Source of the DNA: Rubeoparvulum massiliense
GTDB taxonomy: Bacteria; Bacillota; Bacilli; Rubeoparvulales; Rubeoparvulaceae
NCBI RefSeq assembly: GCF_001049895.1
Contig: NZ_CVPE01000006.1
Span: 112,441 to 176,440 of the forward strand
DNA: 64,000 nt
Direction of reading: 5' to 3'
Both the position numbers and the translations under genes were made by a program. The notes beneath the pieces were generated by a model that searched no databases, was not told the origin of the DNA, and saw only the letters and a program-made list of their open reading frames with translations. The stretch's first letter is position 1, and each line of letters starts with the position of its first letter. Positions 27,560 to 36,011 of this stretch are shown one piece after another.

Positions 27560-28403
27560 TATGATCTTTCAATATGAATTTATCCGGAACTCTGTCTATG
27601 CAGGGATCTTAATCGGTATTATTGGTCCGCTAATGGGTCTCTTTCTTGTGGTACGCCGTCTTTCCTTGATGGCAGATGCCCTCTCCCATGTGACGCTTTC
27701 AGGGGTGGCTTTTGGGCTACTGATGCAGCAACGCTGGGGGATGACCAGTATCCCTCCGATTTATGTAGGAATGGGCTTTGCTACATTGGCTTCCTTCTTT
27801 GTGGAACGCCTACGTAAGGTGTACCGTCATTATCAGGAGATTGCCATCCCCATCATGCTCTCCACTGGAGTGGCGCTCGGGATCATTCTAATTAGTATCT
27901 CCAACGGCTTCAATGTGAATCTACTAGATTATTTATTTGGGAGTATTTCAGCCATCTCAGCTGATGATCTTGTGATGATCAGCGTGTTAGCTCTGATCAT
28001 CATCGTTGTAACATGGCTCTTTTATAAGGAATTGGTGATCATCTCCTTCGATGAAGAGGATGCTGCAATCACTGGTGTTTCCCAACGCTTAGTCAATTTT
28101 ATCTTTACCATTCTTGTTGCCTTTACCATTGGGGCATCGATGCAGATCGTGGGAATCCTCTTGGTATCAGCGATGATGACGCTACCTGTTGCTGCTGCAC
28201 TCCAGTGGCAGCGTAGCTTTCGCCAAACCATTCTGTTAGCTATCATCCATGGCCAAATCTCTGTTTTTCTCGGGATTTATCTCGCCTTTCATTTTGATTG
28301 GCCTTCTGGGGGAACCATTGTCTTAGTAGCGGCTTTTCAAGTACTGGTGATATTATTGGTTAAACGGATTCGGATTTGGGTGCTAAGGAGGGCTAGTGTA
28401 TGA
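27552..28403 (+). CDS. znuB: Zinc ABC transporter permease
   Basis: A 283-residue permease of the ABC-3 family with about eight to nine helices. Family segments include the GPLMGLFLVVRRLSLMADALSHV motif region near residue 26 (cited by its start), AFGLLMQQRW, and the EEDAAITGVS cytoplasmic coupling region near 172. Start ATG 27552 lies inside the end of the ATPase gene, a translational coupling. The stop overlaps the zur start (ATGA). Confidence 0.88.
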   Translation: MLDMIFQYEFIRNSVYAGILIGIIGPLMGLFLVVRRLSLMADALSHVTLSGVAFGLLMQQRWGMTSIPPIYVGMGFATLASFFVERLRKVYRHYQEIAIPIMLSTGVALGIILISISNGFNVNLLDYLFGSISAISADDLVMISVLALIIIVVTWLFYKELVIISFDEEDAAITGVSQRLVNFIFTILVAFTIGASMQIVGILLVSAMMTLPVAAALQWQRSFRQTILLAIIHGQISVFLGIYLAFHFDWPSGGTIVLVAAFQVLVILLVKRIRIWVLRRASV

Positions 28404-28858
28404 CCGTTGATGAAGCGATGAAGCGTTTAAAGGAAGAGGGTTTTAAGGATACGGAGCGTCGGCGTGAGATATTAGCCATCGTCTCTTCTGCACATCGATA
28501 TATTTCTGCACGGGAGATCTATGAGGTGATGCGGGAGAAGAATCCGGGGATGAGTCTGGATACGGTGTATCGCAATTTAAGTACCTTCGTGGAATTTCAT
28601 ATTCTTGAAGAGACCACATTGGATGATGAGCGGAAGTTTCGTTTCGCCTGTAATCCTAGCTTACATCATCATCACCATTATATCTGTCTCGGCTGTGGAA
28701 TAACCAAGATCGTGGATGTCTGTCCCATGGAGAATGCATTGATCAATGAGGTGGAGGACTTCCAGATTACCAGTCATAAATTTGAAATTTATGGCTATTG
28801 CAAGGCTTGTCAGGAGAAGGGCAATCAGCAGGAGAAGTGTAATCAATCGGATAAATAG
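28400..28858 (+). CDS. zur: Fur-family zinc uptake regulator Zur
   Basis: A 152-residue Fur-family repressor. A winged-helix domain (about 1-85, with AREIYEVM and SLDTVYRNLSTF) is followed by a metal-binding dimerisation domain with a run of five His and CLGCG, and YCKACQEKG. The two Cys-x-x-Cys pairs form the structural zinc site. Zur identity rests on its being the last gene of the znuCB operon behind a Zur-type operator. It probably represses this operon and znuA at 36.1 kb. Confidence 0.85.
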   Translation: MTVDEAMKRLKEEGFKDTERRREILAIVSSAHRYISAREIYEVMREKNPGMSLDTVYRNLSTFVEFHILEETTLDDERKFRFACNPSLHHHHHYICLGCGITKIVDVCPMENALINEVEDFQITSHKFEIYGYCKACQEKGNQQEKCNQSDK

Positions 28859-28880
28859 TACGTTGTTAAAGTAGGATGAA

Positions 28881-28909
28881 ACTTGGCTTGGCTCACAAGC
28901 CAAGTTTTT
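28881..28909 (+). terminator. Terminator of the znuCB-zur operon
   Basis: Perfect 10-bp stem ACTTGGCTTG/CAAGCCAAGT with a GCTCA loop and a following TTTT tract, 22 bp after zur. Confidence 0.88.
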
Positions 28910-29021
28910 GTGACTTTATTATTGAATAAGCTTACATAGATACACTGGTTTGCAGGTTGCTGGTAATGTTAACTAAATTAACAATATGTGTTTGACATTA
29001 AGCGTGGATGGAGGATAACAA

Positions 29022-29513
29022 ATGGATATTTCCTTTAAAACCAAAGAGGGTCGCTTCAATTATCGTGTAGCGGGAATCATTATTCATGATCATCAATTAT
29101 TGATGATGCAGACAGAAAATACTCCTTATTATTTTCTTCCAGGTGGCAGGGTGGAAATGAACGAAATGAGCGAAGCAGCCATGGTAAGGGAAGTGAAAGA
29201 GGAGTTAGGAATTGATGTGGAAATCAATCGCTTGCTTTGGATTGTTGAAAATTTCTTTACTGAGGAATTAAATGGTGAGAGATTTCATGAAGTGGGCTTT
29301 TACTATTTACTCAATTTAAAGGACGAGAAGTTGCTCGAGAATGGATGCCAGTTTACACGAGAAGAAGGGGAAAAACACAAGTTGATGTTTCGATGGACAT
29401 CACTTGAAGAGGTGCAAAAACTGAAACTTTATCCGTTGTTTTTAAAAGAAAAAATCTTGAATATACCACAGGCTCCAGAGCATATCATTGAGATCAAAAA
29501 TGACTTGCTGTAA
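29022..29513 (+). CDS. Nudix hydrolase
   Basis: A 163-residue single-domain Nudix protein. The Nudix box is complete: G at residue 42, then E, then REVKEELGI, fitting G-x5-E-x7-REU-x-EE-x-G-U. These glutamates bind the catalytic metal for pyrophosphate hydrolysis of nucleoside-diphosphate-linked compounds. The substrate cannot be predicted. ATG 29022 follows GGAGGATAACAA. It has its own upstream region after the zur terminator, so it is probably monocistronic. Confidence 0.88.
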   Translation: MDISFKTKEGRFNYRVAGIIIHDHQLLMMQTENTPYYFLPGGRVEMNEMSEAAMVREVKEELGIDVEINRLLWIVENFFTEELNGERFHEVGFYYLLNLKDEKLLENGCQFTREEGEKHKLMFRWTSLEEVQKLKLYPLFLKEKILNIPQAPEHIIEIKNDLL

Positions 29514-29524
29514 GTAAGGCGCAA

Positions 29525-30220
29525 TCAATTTTGCTTCAAAAGTTGAATATCTGCTTCATGCTCCAATGAGCGTAAGCTGAGGATTCCAAGAATCCGTTCT
29601 TGGCATTCTTGACTTGATTTGAAGGAAGTAAGCTCACCTTGTGTCCGATGGATCTCCATACTGATGGCATCAAGCTTGGCATCTGCTTCTTCTTGTCGAT
29701 CTAGGAGAGCAATCATCATTTGATTGAGCTCTTTTTGACTTGATTCCACTGTACCTAATCGTGAATCAATGGTATCTACTTTCGATTCAAGCGTACCTAA
29801 TCGTGAATCAATGGTATCTACTTTCGATTCAAGCGTATCCAATCGTGAATCGATGGCATCTACTTTCGATTCAAGCGTACCCAATCGTGAATCAATGGCA
29901 TCTACTTTCGTTTCAAGCGTATCCAATCGTGAATCGATGGCATCTACTTTCGATTCAAGCGTACCCAATCGTGAATCAATGGCATCTACTTTCGATTCAA
30001 GCGTACCTAATCGTGAATCGATGGTATCTACTTTCGTTTCAAGCGTATCCAATCGTGAATCGATGGCATCTACTTTCGTTTCAAGTGTTCCTAATCGATG
30101 GTCCATCACATCTATCTTCAATTCAACTGCACCTAATCTTGTGTCAATACCACTTGTTGTTCTCTTAATCTCAACCAACTCTTTAAGAATGAGCTCCAGC
30201 TTATCTTCCATAAACACCAT
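29525..30220 (-). CDS. Repetitive coiled-coil protein (14-residue repeats)
   Basis: A 231-residue, cysteine-poor protein without membrane segments. Residues about 20-160 are roughly ten near-identical 14-residue units (SRLGTLESKVDAID and variants), i.e. two heptads each, predicting a long parallel coiled coil. The C-terminal 70 residues are less repetitive but still helical. Paralogues with similar repeats occur widely as hypothetical proteins. No function can be assigned. Its start has AAGGATGG upstream. It converges with the Nudix gene, the two stops being about 12 bp apart. Confidence 0.75.
   Translation of the reverse strand: MVFMEDKLELILKELVEIKRTTSGIDTRLGAVELKIDVMDHRLGTLETKVDAIDSRLDTLETKVDTIDSRLGTLESKVDAIDSRLGTLESKVDAIDSRLDTLETKVDAIDSRLGTLESKVDAIDSRLDTLESKVDTIDSRLGTLESKVDTIDSRLGTVESSQKELNQMMIALLDRQEEADAKLDAISMEIHRTQGELTSFKSSQECQERILGILSLRSLEHEADIQLLKQN
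29752..30098. repeat. 42-bp tandem repeats inside the coiled-coil gene
   Basis: About eight 42-bp units differing at a few sites (A/G, T/C, A/T) repeat without interruption. The length is a multiple of three, so copy number can change by slippage or recombination without breaking the frame; each unit adds 14 residues. Confidence 0.9.
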
Positions 30221-30414
30221 CCTTTCTTAGAATCTATAGGAAAACATCTAGCCATTTTGCTCAACAGGGATCATCACAGGGAAGCCATTGATGAATGGGG
30301 GATGTTTTTCTATTGAAAATATCATATCTTAGCATGGGCATCCAATACAACCTCCATATGGAGGAAATTATAAGATAATAGTGAAAAATAAGAATATTGC
30401 CGTTTTCCAAACGA

Positions 30415-30836
30415 GAAAGCCCATGCAGGGCGTAGCCCGTCTTTAGACATGGGATGAAAGCGAGGTCAGACACGGGGTAGCTTATGGCTACCATAATTGT
30501 TTGAATTGTGCTACAATTCGCTTATAGACAAGTACAAGTCTCTAACACAACCTCGTTCTTTGAAAATTGGATATCGTATAAGGTTCGATCGCCTAATACA
30601 TGCGATCGGTAAAACGATATGTGTCGTCAAGAACAAGACGCTAAAACACCACGAACGAAAAAACTGTACGCGATGGTCATAGTAGCGTAGCCATATCTGC
30701 TATATGCACTGGATATGGAGGGGTGATGAGACACCCTCATCTTGCAGGCTGTTCAAAACAGAAATGGACTGAGAACGCAAAGCCATGCAGGAATCCCACC
30801 CGGCAGGGCTTGCGACTTTAGTCGTGGGAGTCTCAA
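30415..30836 (+). mobile_element. IS605-derived non-autonomous element with omega-RNA-like 3' part
   Basis: A left hairpin (CCCATG ... CATGGG, 30420-30453) and a typical IS605-family right end (GAATCCCACC ... GCGACTTTAGTCGTGGGAG TCTCAA, 30791-30836) enclose about 420 bp with no transposase or tnpB. Structured sequence before the right end (for example GATGAG/CTCATC at 30724-30740) is like the omega-RNA of TnpB elements. An extended -10 (TGCTACAAT at 30509-30517) could promote it. The element ends a few bases before the transporter coding region at 30847. Confidence 0.65.
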
Positions 30837-30846
30837 GAATGGTTCA

Positions 30847-32124
30847 GTGCGCTTAGTTAGTCGTTATCTTCCAGATCCCTATCTATTTGCTGTGGGTCTT
30901 ACCCTCATTGTTTTTCTCTGGGGAATGGCCATCGGCAATACACCGCTTCAAATGGTGGAACATTGGGGAAAGGGATTTTGGGAGCTATTAGCTTTTTCCA
31001 TGCAGATGGTGATGATTCTTGTAACCGGGCATACCTTGGCCAATACGCTGATCTTTAAACGAAGTCTTAAATCCCTTGCTGCCATAGCTAAAGGCCCAGC
31101 ATCTGCCATTATCCTTACCACCTTTGTTTCCGCCATTGCAGCGTGGGTGAACTGGGGGTTTGGTCTCGTCATTGGGGCATTGTTGGTAAAGGAAGTGGCG
31201 AAGCAGGTAGAGCGGGTAGATTATCGGTTACCCATCGTTAGTGCTTATTCTGGATTTTTACTCTGGCATGGTGGATTTTCTGGTTCCATTCCCTTAACCA
31301 TTGCGACTGAAGGACATTTCAGTGAAGATATCATTGGAATCATCCCTGCCAGTGAAACCATTTTTGCCCCGTTTAATTTAATCATTGTGCTGGTCTTATT
31401 GATTGGTCTTCCCTTGGTAAATCGTTTGATGATCCCTGATGCAGGGCAAGAGGTGAGCTTCCGTAATTTCGTCCAGGAAAATGAAAGCGTTGCCACCATG
31501 GAAGTGAAGATGACACCAGCGGATCGCTTGGAGAATAGTCGCTGGATATCCTTCCTTATCTCCTTGCTCGGCTTCGCTAACCTGTTCTCCCATTTTTGGA
31601 CAAAAGGCTTCAAGCTCGATCTTAATATTGTCAACCTTCTCTTCCTCTTTCTTGGGATTCTCTTGCATGGTGCGCCAAAGCGCTTTTTGGAGGCAGTAGG
31701 AGAAGCGGTGAAGGGGACCACTGGAATCATCATCCAGTTTCTCTTCTACGCCGGGATCATGGGGATGATGGTGAATTCAGGACTGGCGGGATTGATCTCA
31801 CAATGGTATGTCAGTATCTCTACAGCCAGCACATTCCCACTCTGGAGTGCAGGTCTTATTAATATCTTTGTTCCTTCAGGAGGCGGACAATGGGCTGTGC
31901 AAGCAGGGATTATGCTACCTGCTGGTCTTGAGTTAGGGGTGGATGCGGCGAAGACAGCCATGGCTGTTGCGTGGGGGGATGCCTGGACCAATATGATTCA
32001 GCCATTTTGGGCATTGCCTGCCCTTGGTATTGCAGGTCTTGGAGCACGAGATATCATGGGCTATTGTATGATGGTGCTACTCTTCTCCGGGATCGTCATC
32101 TCCTTAGGGTTCTTACTGCTCTAA
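30847..32124 (+). CDS. Short-chain fatty acid transporter (AtoE family), 5' end disrupted
   Basis: A membrane protein of the AtoE/TIGR00366 family, about 12 helices, that takes up short-chain fatty acids such as butyrate or acetoacetate. Characteristic segments are RYLPDP at the start, NWGFGLVIGALL, HGGFSGSIPL, the FVPSGGGQWAVQAG motif and AQPFWALPALGIAG-like IQPFWALPALGIAG near the end. The native start is missing. An IS605-derived element ends 11 bp upstream of GTG 30847; the same frame also runs back into the element to TTG 30742, adding 35 residues of transposon origin. Neither start has a good ribosome site. The gene may be poorly expressed or broken. Confidence 0.75.
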   Translation: MRLVSRYLPDPYLFAVGLTLIVFLWGMAIGNTPLQMVEHWGKGFWELLAFSMQMVMILVTGHTLANTLIFKRSLKSLAAIAKGPASAIILTTFVSAIAAWVNWGFGLVIGALLVKEVAKQVERVDYRLPIVSAYSGFLLWHGGFSGSIPLTIATEGHFSEDIIGIIPASETIFAPFNLIIVLVLLIGLPLVNRLMIPDAGQEVSFRNFVQENESVATMEVKMTPADRLENSRWISFLISLLGFANLFSHFWTKGFKLDLNIVNLLFLFLGILLHGAPKRFLEAVGEAVKGTTGIIIQFLFYAGIMGMMVNSGLAGLISQWYVSISTASTFPLWSAGLINIFVPSGGGQWAVQAGIMLPAGLELGVDAAKTAMAVAWGDAWTNMIQPFWALPALGIAGLGARDIMGYCMMVLLFSGIVISLGFLLL

Positions 32125-32308
32125 CTGCTTATGCCTATCATTGAGGCTATTGCAAGAGCAATACCTATAACCATTCCTCACCACTCCTATCTTTAAAGTG
32201 AATGAACATACTGTCACCATCCACACCTATTTCAATCTTCTATTATGCTCTGGCATACCAACAATATCCATTTAAGCATTATTCTTAAACAATGCCAAAA
32301 GATAGCTC

Positions 32309-32349
32309 AAAAACGATTGGAACATCTTTGCTCCAATCGTTTTTATTTG
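32309..32349. terminator. Bidirectional terminator
   Basis: AAAACGATTGGA pairs with TCCAATCGTTTT around an AACATCTTTGC loop, with A-rich and T-rich flanks, between the converging transporter and DUF134 genes. The remaining 180 bp of this gap show no gene. Confidence 0.8.
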
Positions 32350-32391
32350 GGTAGATATTCTTCACTCTCCATAGCCCCATTACCATTCTGC

Positions 32392-32856
32392 TTACTCGTT
32401 TCCCAAGGGTGCTTGTTGCTGTTGACACCAACGCTGACAATGCTTACCGCGATGCCGTTGAATACATTGAACCTGGTGGGAGCCACAGCTGGGGCAGGTG
32501 GTGCGTTCCTCTTCATTTTCAATGTAGTATTGATGACTACATGCCTGGCATTGATAGAAGCAATGCTTCGCCCTGTAATGACCACCGCCGATATGAAGAG
32601 CCTGACCTTGGGTTAAAGCGATGGCGACCTTTCGCCGTGCGCTATCAATGATATTCTGGAAGGTTTGGCGGGAGATACCCATACGCTCGGCACACTCTTC
32701 TTGGGTTAACTGTTCAATATCCTTGAGACGCATCGCTTCTAATTCTTCCAGCTTCAATTCGATCTCCTCAAGCTCACAGGCTCGGACTCCTCGGGGAGCA
32801 TAATAGGTATGCTCAGGGAAGAATTCTACCCAGCGATGCTTCATTGGTCTTGGCAT
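32392..32856 (-). CDS. DUF134 (UPF0251) DNA-binding protein with C-terminal zinc ribbon
   Basis: A 154-residue protein. The N-terminal part (1-90) is DUF134, a helix-turn-helix related to sigma-70 region 4 (LTQEECAERMGISRQTFQNI). The C-terminal part carries CQAC and CPSCG, a zinc ribbon not found in minimal DUF134 proteins. Members often accompany NifX/MinD iron-sulfur clusters as regulators. Start ATG 32856 follows AAGGAGGAG and overlaps the end of the Fur-family gene by 16 nt. It is the last gene of the six-gene operon. Confidence 0.8.
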   Translation of the reverse strand: MPRPMKHRWVEFFPEHTYYAPRGVRACELEEIELKLEELEAMRLKDIEQLTQEECAERMGISRQTFQNIIDSARRKVAIALTQGQALHIGGGHYRAKHCFYQCQACSHQYYIENEEERTTCPSCGSHQVQCIQRHRGKHCQRWCQQQQAPLGNE

Positions 32857-33314
32857 TTTTTCTCCTCCTTGCACTGTGGACATAGACCAATCAATAGTAG
32901 GTTAGAATCTTCGATGGTGACTTGAAAAACACGTTCCATCTCTTGAAAAAGGTTGAGCAGTTTGGTATTGATTCGAACATGGTCTAGGTCAATTAAACGA
33001 TTACAGCACTGACATTTTAGATGAAGATGTAAAGGCTTTTGGCTAAATAGCTTTAATTCGTAGTAGGTTGTATCCTTGATGATTACCTCTTGGACAATAT
33101 CCAACTTACTAAGGATATGAAGGGTACGATAGATTGTGGCAGGACTAATATTCTCACCTTTGACAATATCATAGATTTCTTTAGCAGTGATATGGTTCGG
33201 TGATTCCATAATCGCTTGGATAATTCGTTCCTTTTGCCGTGTAAATTGATGGCCACTTTTACGAATCCGTAGATAGTAGGTCTGCATTTGCATGTCCATT
33301 TTTTGATTATTCAT
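32841..33314 (-). CDS. Fur/PerR-family transcriptional regulator
   Basis: A 157-residue Fur-family protein. Its N-terminal winged helix has HITAKEIYDIV and SPATIYRTLHILS. The metal domain has HLHLKCQCCNRLIDLD and a C-terminal CPQC plus CQDQ; a CxxC pair for structural zinc is therefore present. ATG 33314 overlaps the stop of the NifX-like gene upstream, so I preferred it to the longer frame, which lies inside that gene. The place in an operon of MinD/NifX proteins suggests sensing of iron or redox state, not zinc. Confidence 0.8.
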   Translation of the reverse strand: MNNQKMDMQMQTYYLRIRKSGHQFTRQKERIIQAIMESPNHITAKEIYDIVKGENISPATIYRTLHILSKLDIVQEVIIKDTTYYELKLFSQKPLHLHLKCQCCNRLIDLDHVRINTKLLNLFQEMERVFQVTIEDSNLLLIGLCPQCKEEKKCQDQ

Positions 33315-33681
33315 GCTGACAATGTTCGTCGTCATGCTCACCATGCGCATGATGGTCTGCGCAGAAGACCTCTGTCGATTGTAACATACCGCAGGCATAT
33401 TTTTCGATGGTATCGTCCACAGTTCCTTCTGCACCAACGATTACCTGGATGCCATGCTGCTGAAAGAGCTGCTGTGCTGAAGCACCCATGCCCCCTGCAA
33501 TGATAACATCCACATTTAGGTCGTGTAAGAATACAGGAAGAAAGCCAGGACGGTGTCCAGGGTTTGGAACAAATTGCTCCTTAAGCAGCTGTTCTCCTTC
33601 TTGTTTATACAAAGTAAAACCTTTACAATGGCCAAAATGTTGACTGATCTTTTCTCCTTGTGATGCGATTGCGATTAACAT
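33307..33681 (-). CDS. NifX/NifB-type dinitrogenase iron-molybdenum cofactor family protein (2)
   Basis: A 124-residue protein of the NifX/NafY-like fold. It starts MLIAIASQGEKISQHFGHC and has IIAGGMGASAQQLFQQHGI mid-way, both typical. The C-terminus is a His/Asp/Glu-rich tail that also contains one Cys, likely for metal binding. Such stand-alone members occur in non-diazotrophs and are thought to carry iron-sulfur or heterometal clusters. ATG 33681 is preceded by a GGGGGAAAA site. Confidence 0.85.
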   Translation of the reverse strand: MLIAIASQGEKISQHFGHCKGFTLYKQEGEQLLKEQFVPNPGHRPGFLPVFLHDLNVDVIIAGGMGASAQQLFQQHGIQVIVGAEGTVDDTIEKYACGMLQSTEVFCADHHAHGEHDDEHCQHE

Positions 33682-33709
33682 GTTATTTTCCCCCTTGAAG
33701 TAATGATAG

Positions 33710-34561
33710 TTAGTGTAATTGAGCTTGTAATTGGTTCCACATCTGTTGAATCTGCTGGCTTGCTGGAGAATCCTTATGCTTTGTGATAGGCTCAAGTTGC
33801 CGTTGGGCTTGACGTACAGCGGGATCGAAAGGGATCTCTCCCAAGATGGGAAGGCTGTGCGCTTCACAATATGCTTGAACCTTCTCATACACCACTTCAT
33901 TTAGGTCGTATTGGTTAATACAGACGCTTGCAGGAATGGTGAAGTGCTCACATAATTGGGTGATCCGTTGTAGATCAGCTAAGCCTGAATGCGTAGGCTC
34001 GGTAATGATTAGGACATGGTTCACACCAGTAATGGATGAGATGACAGCACAACCGATGCCTGGTGAACCATCGATGATAGTAAGTGTCTCGGCTGGTGCA
34101 TGGGTCTTGGCTACCTTTCTCAGCTGAGCAATTAGCTTCCCGGAGCCTTCACCACCTAATTTCATCTGAGCACGAATAAGGAGTCGTTCATCATTTTTGA
34201 TCACTTCAATCTCTGCAGTCTCTTCAGGTTGAAGCTGGATAGCATTGGTTGGACAGACAAGGGTACATGCGCCACAGCCTTCACAGAGCCAAGGGTCCAC
34301 ATTGCCAAAATGGATGGCATCGAAGTGACAGACATGGTTACATCTCCCACAACGGAGACAGTTTGCGGGGTTGACCACGGCTTGCTGTTCACCAGAGAAG
34401 GACTCATGATGAATGGGGTCGCCCTTGACCATTAAGTAAAGATTAGGTGCATCGACGTCGGCGTCCACCAAGGTGACATGTTGTTGGGCAAGCTGGGCTA
34501 AAGCGGCGACGATAGTAGTTTTCCCTGTTCCGCCTTTGCCACTGACTACGGCTAATTCCAT
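33710..34561 (-). CDS. MinD/Mrp-superfamily ATPase with inserted 2x[4Fe-4S] ferredoxin domain (2)
   Basis: A 283-residue P-loop ATPase with a deviant Walker A (SGKGGTGKTT, residue 7) of the MinD/NifH type. At about residues 60-110 a ferredoxin domain is inserted with two cluster motifs (CLRCGRCNHVC, CEGCGACTLVC). The later IIDGSPGIGCAVISS segment is the switch II region. It overlaps the sister ATPase by 10 nt, so the two are translationally coupled paralogues that may form a heterodimer. Role inferred: ATP-dependent assembly or insertion of an iron-sulfur cofactor, in which the NifX-like proteins are carriers. Confidence 0.85.
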   Translation of the reverse strand: MELAVVSGKGGTGKTTIVAALAQLAQQHVTLVDADVDAPNLYLMVKGDPIHHESFSGEQQAVVNPANCLRCGRCNHVCHFDAIHFGNVDPWLCEGCGACTLVCPTNAIQLQPEETAEIEVIKNDERLLIRAQMKLGGEGSGKLIAQLRKVAKTHAPAETLTIIDGSPGIGCAVISSITGVNHVLIITEPTHSGLADLQRITQLCEHFTIPASVCINQYDLNEVVYEKVQAYCEAHSLPILGEIPFDPAVRQAQRQLEPITKHKDSPASQQIQQMWNQLQAQLH

Positions 34562-35382
34562 CCCAATCCCTCCTGCATCGTTGCTGCAATCTCTGCAAAT
34601 TTTTCTTGATAGCTTGCCAGCGTAAGTAACAGTTGCCCCTCTGCATAGGTGGCTGCTGCTTCCTTACTGTAGGGGAGGAGACCCAACACAGGAAGTTTTT
34701 TCGCCTTACACCATTGAACCAATTCATCGGTTCCTTCATCTCCCTTATTGATAACGATAGCAACTGGTAATTGTAGCTCTTGGACTAATTGAAGGGCCAT
34801 CTTAAAATCATGAACACCAAAGGGCGTGGGCTCCACAACGATAATGGCAGCGTCTGCATAGTGAAGTACTCGTACCACATCACAGGATGTTCCAGGTGGC
34901 GCATCGAGAATGTGTAGCCCTTCTGGAAGATCGCTTAACAAGTGATTAATGATCGGTACAGCGAACGGTTCGCCGATATGAAGAACGCCGCGTTTAGACG
35001 GACCATTGGATGATCTCCCTTCATCGATCTGTCCAATGGTTCGTGGTACCATACGAATGGCATCATGGGGGCAGGCGATTTGGCAGGCACCACAGGAATG
35101 GCAGAGCTGCGGAAAGAAGAGTATCTCCTTCGGCAATTGGGCGAGGGCGTGAAATTGACAGGTTTGGACGCAATGTCCACATTGGAGGCAAGCCTCTTGG
35201 TTGATCAATGGATTCTCTACCTCAACAGGTGAGGTATGAATCTGATCCGGTTGTAGAAAGAGAAAGCCATTAGGCGCCTCCACATCACAGTCAACATAAG
35301 AAGCACCGAGAAGAGCAGCTAGATTGGTTGCTACTGTGGTTTTTCCAGTACCGCCCTTGCCGCTAAGGATGGCGATTTTCAT
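34552..35382 (-). CDS. MinD/Mrp-superfamily ATPase with inserted 2x[4Fe-4S] ferredoxin domain (1)
   Basis: A 276-residue paralogue of the following gene: SGKGGTGKTT at the N-terminus, ferredoxin motifs CLQCGHCVQTC and CHSCGACQIAC at about residues 68-110, and switch region ILDAPPGTSCDVV near 160. Its start overlaps the stop of the first NifX-like gene (ATGA). The pair arrangement with two NifX-like genes is common in anaerobic Bacillota and archaea, but no biochemical role is settled. Confidence 0.85.
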   Translation of the reverse strand: MKIAILSGKGGTGKTTVATNLAALLGASYVDCDVEAPNGFLFLQPDQIHTSPVEVENPLINQEACLQCGHCVQTCQFHALAQLPKEILFFPQLCHSCGACQIACPHDAIRMVPRTIGQIDEGRSSNGPSKRGVLHIGEPFAVPIINHLLSDLPEGLHILDAPPGTSCDVVRVLHYADAAIIVVEPTPFGVHDFKMALQLVQELQLPVAIVINKGDEGTDELVQWCKAKKLPVLGLLPYSKEAAATYAEGQLLLTLASYQEKFAEIAATMQEGLGWN

Positions 35383-35780
35383 CGATTTGATCCCCCTTGT
35401 CCCGCACCGTTTCCATGTCCGTGACCGTGGTTGCCACCTTTTTTTGCACTGGTGATCGATTCAAGCCTTCCTTGATGATAGGTCGCTAGGATTGTTGAAA
35501 CGGATGCTGTGCTTGCTTCAAATAATTGAATGCCACTTTTACTTAACAGGTCCCAAGCATGGGGTCCTAGTTTACCTGTAATCAGCACATCGATCTTTTC
35601 ATTCAGTATCTGTTGTGCCGCAGCGATGCCCGCGCCGCCATTAGATTCAATGCCTTGGTTGGGTATCCAGCTTGCTTGCTTTGTTTCTTCATCAATAATT
35701 TGAAAGAAGGGACAACGACCAAAACGTTCGTCTAATTGGGGGTCAAGTTCTTGAGATGTAACGCTAATGGCTACTCGCAT
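35379..35780 (-). CDS. NifX/NifB-type dinitrogenase iron-molybdenum cofactor family protein (1)
   Basis: A 133-residue member of the same family as 33307-33681. MRVAISV start, ERFGRCPFF (the usual HFGRC-like cofactor motif), DVLITGKLGPHAWDLL mid-way, and a Gly/His-rich tail (GNHGHGHGNG) that could hold metal. Start ATG 35780 follows GAGGAGG. It is the first gene of the operon running to 32392. Confidence 0.85.
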   Translation of the reverse strand: MRVAISVTSQELDPQLDERFGRCPFFQIIDEETKQASWIPNQGIESNGGAGIAAAQQILNEKIDVLITGKLGPHAWDLLSKSGIQLFEASTASVSTILATYHQGRLESITSAKKGGNHGHGHGNGAGQGGSNR

Positions 35781-35851
35781 GTTAATTCCTCCTCGTAATC
35801 GTTCATTTCTGAGCACAGTCTATGGGTCAGGGGAAAAGCTACTTTTATAAA

Positions 35852-35913
35852 TGGCATTTGCCAATTACATTCACATTGTAGGGCCATCAATAGTTATTGT
35901 CAAATGCCAATTA
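35852..35913. promoter_or_regulatory. Candidate operator: repeated TGCCAATTA palindromes
   Basis: TGGCATTTGCCA (35852-35863) is a 12-bp palindrome. 38 bp on, CAAATGCCAATTA (35901-35913) repeats one half with its ATTA flank. The place is right for control of the NifX/MinD/Fur operon that starts at 35780. Which regulator binds is unknown; the Fur-family or DUF134 product of the operon is a natural candidate. Confidence 0.4.
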
Positions 35914-36011
35914 TCAATAATTTTGAGTTCCAGTTAAAAAAGAAGTGTTCGAAACGTAATCATTCTTATTTACAAACTGTATGGGATTGTGTAAAATGAG
36001 GAACGTAACAT

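Noticed and set aside
29740..30230. Long repetitive ORFs on the plus strand opposite the coiled-coil gene, or a CRISPR array
   Set aside because: They are shadows of the 42-bp coding repeats. The units have no spacers and keep a clean heptad pattern in the minus frame.
30742..30846. An extra N-terminal domain of the fatty-acid transporter
   Set aside because: These 35 codons are IS605-element sequence, not family sequence; AtoE proteins begin at about the RYLPDP motif.
33688..33900. Longer N-terminus for the second NifX-like protein
   Set aside because: The upstream extension lies inside the end of the MinD-type gene; the family starts at MLIAIASQG and a ribosome site precedes that ATG.
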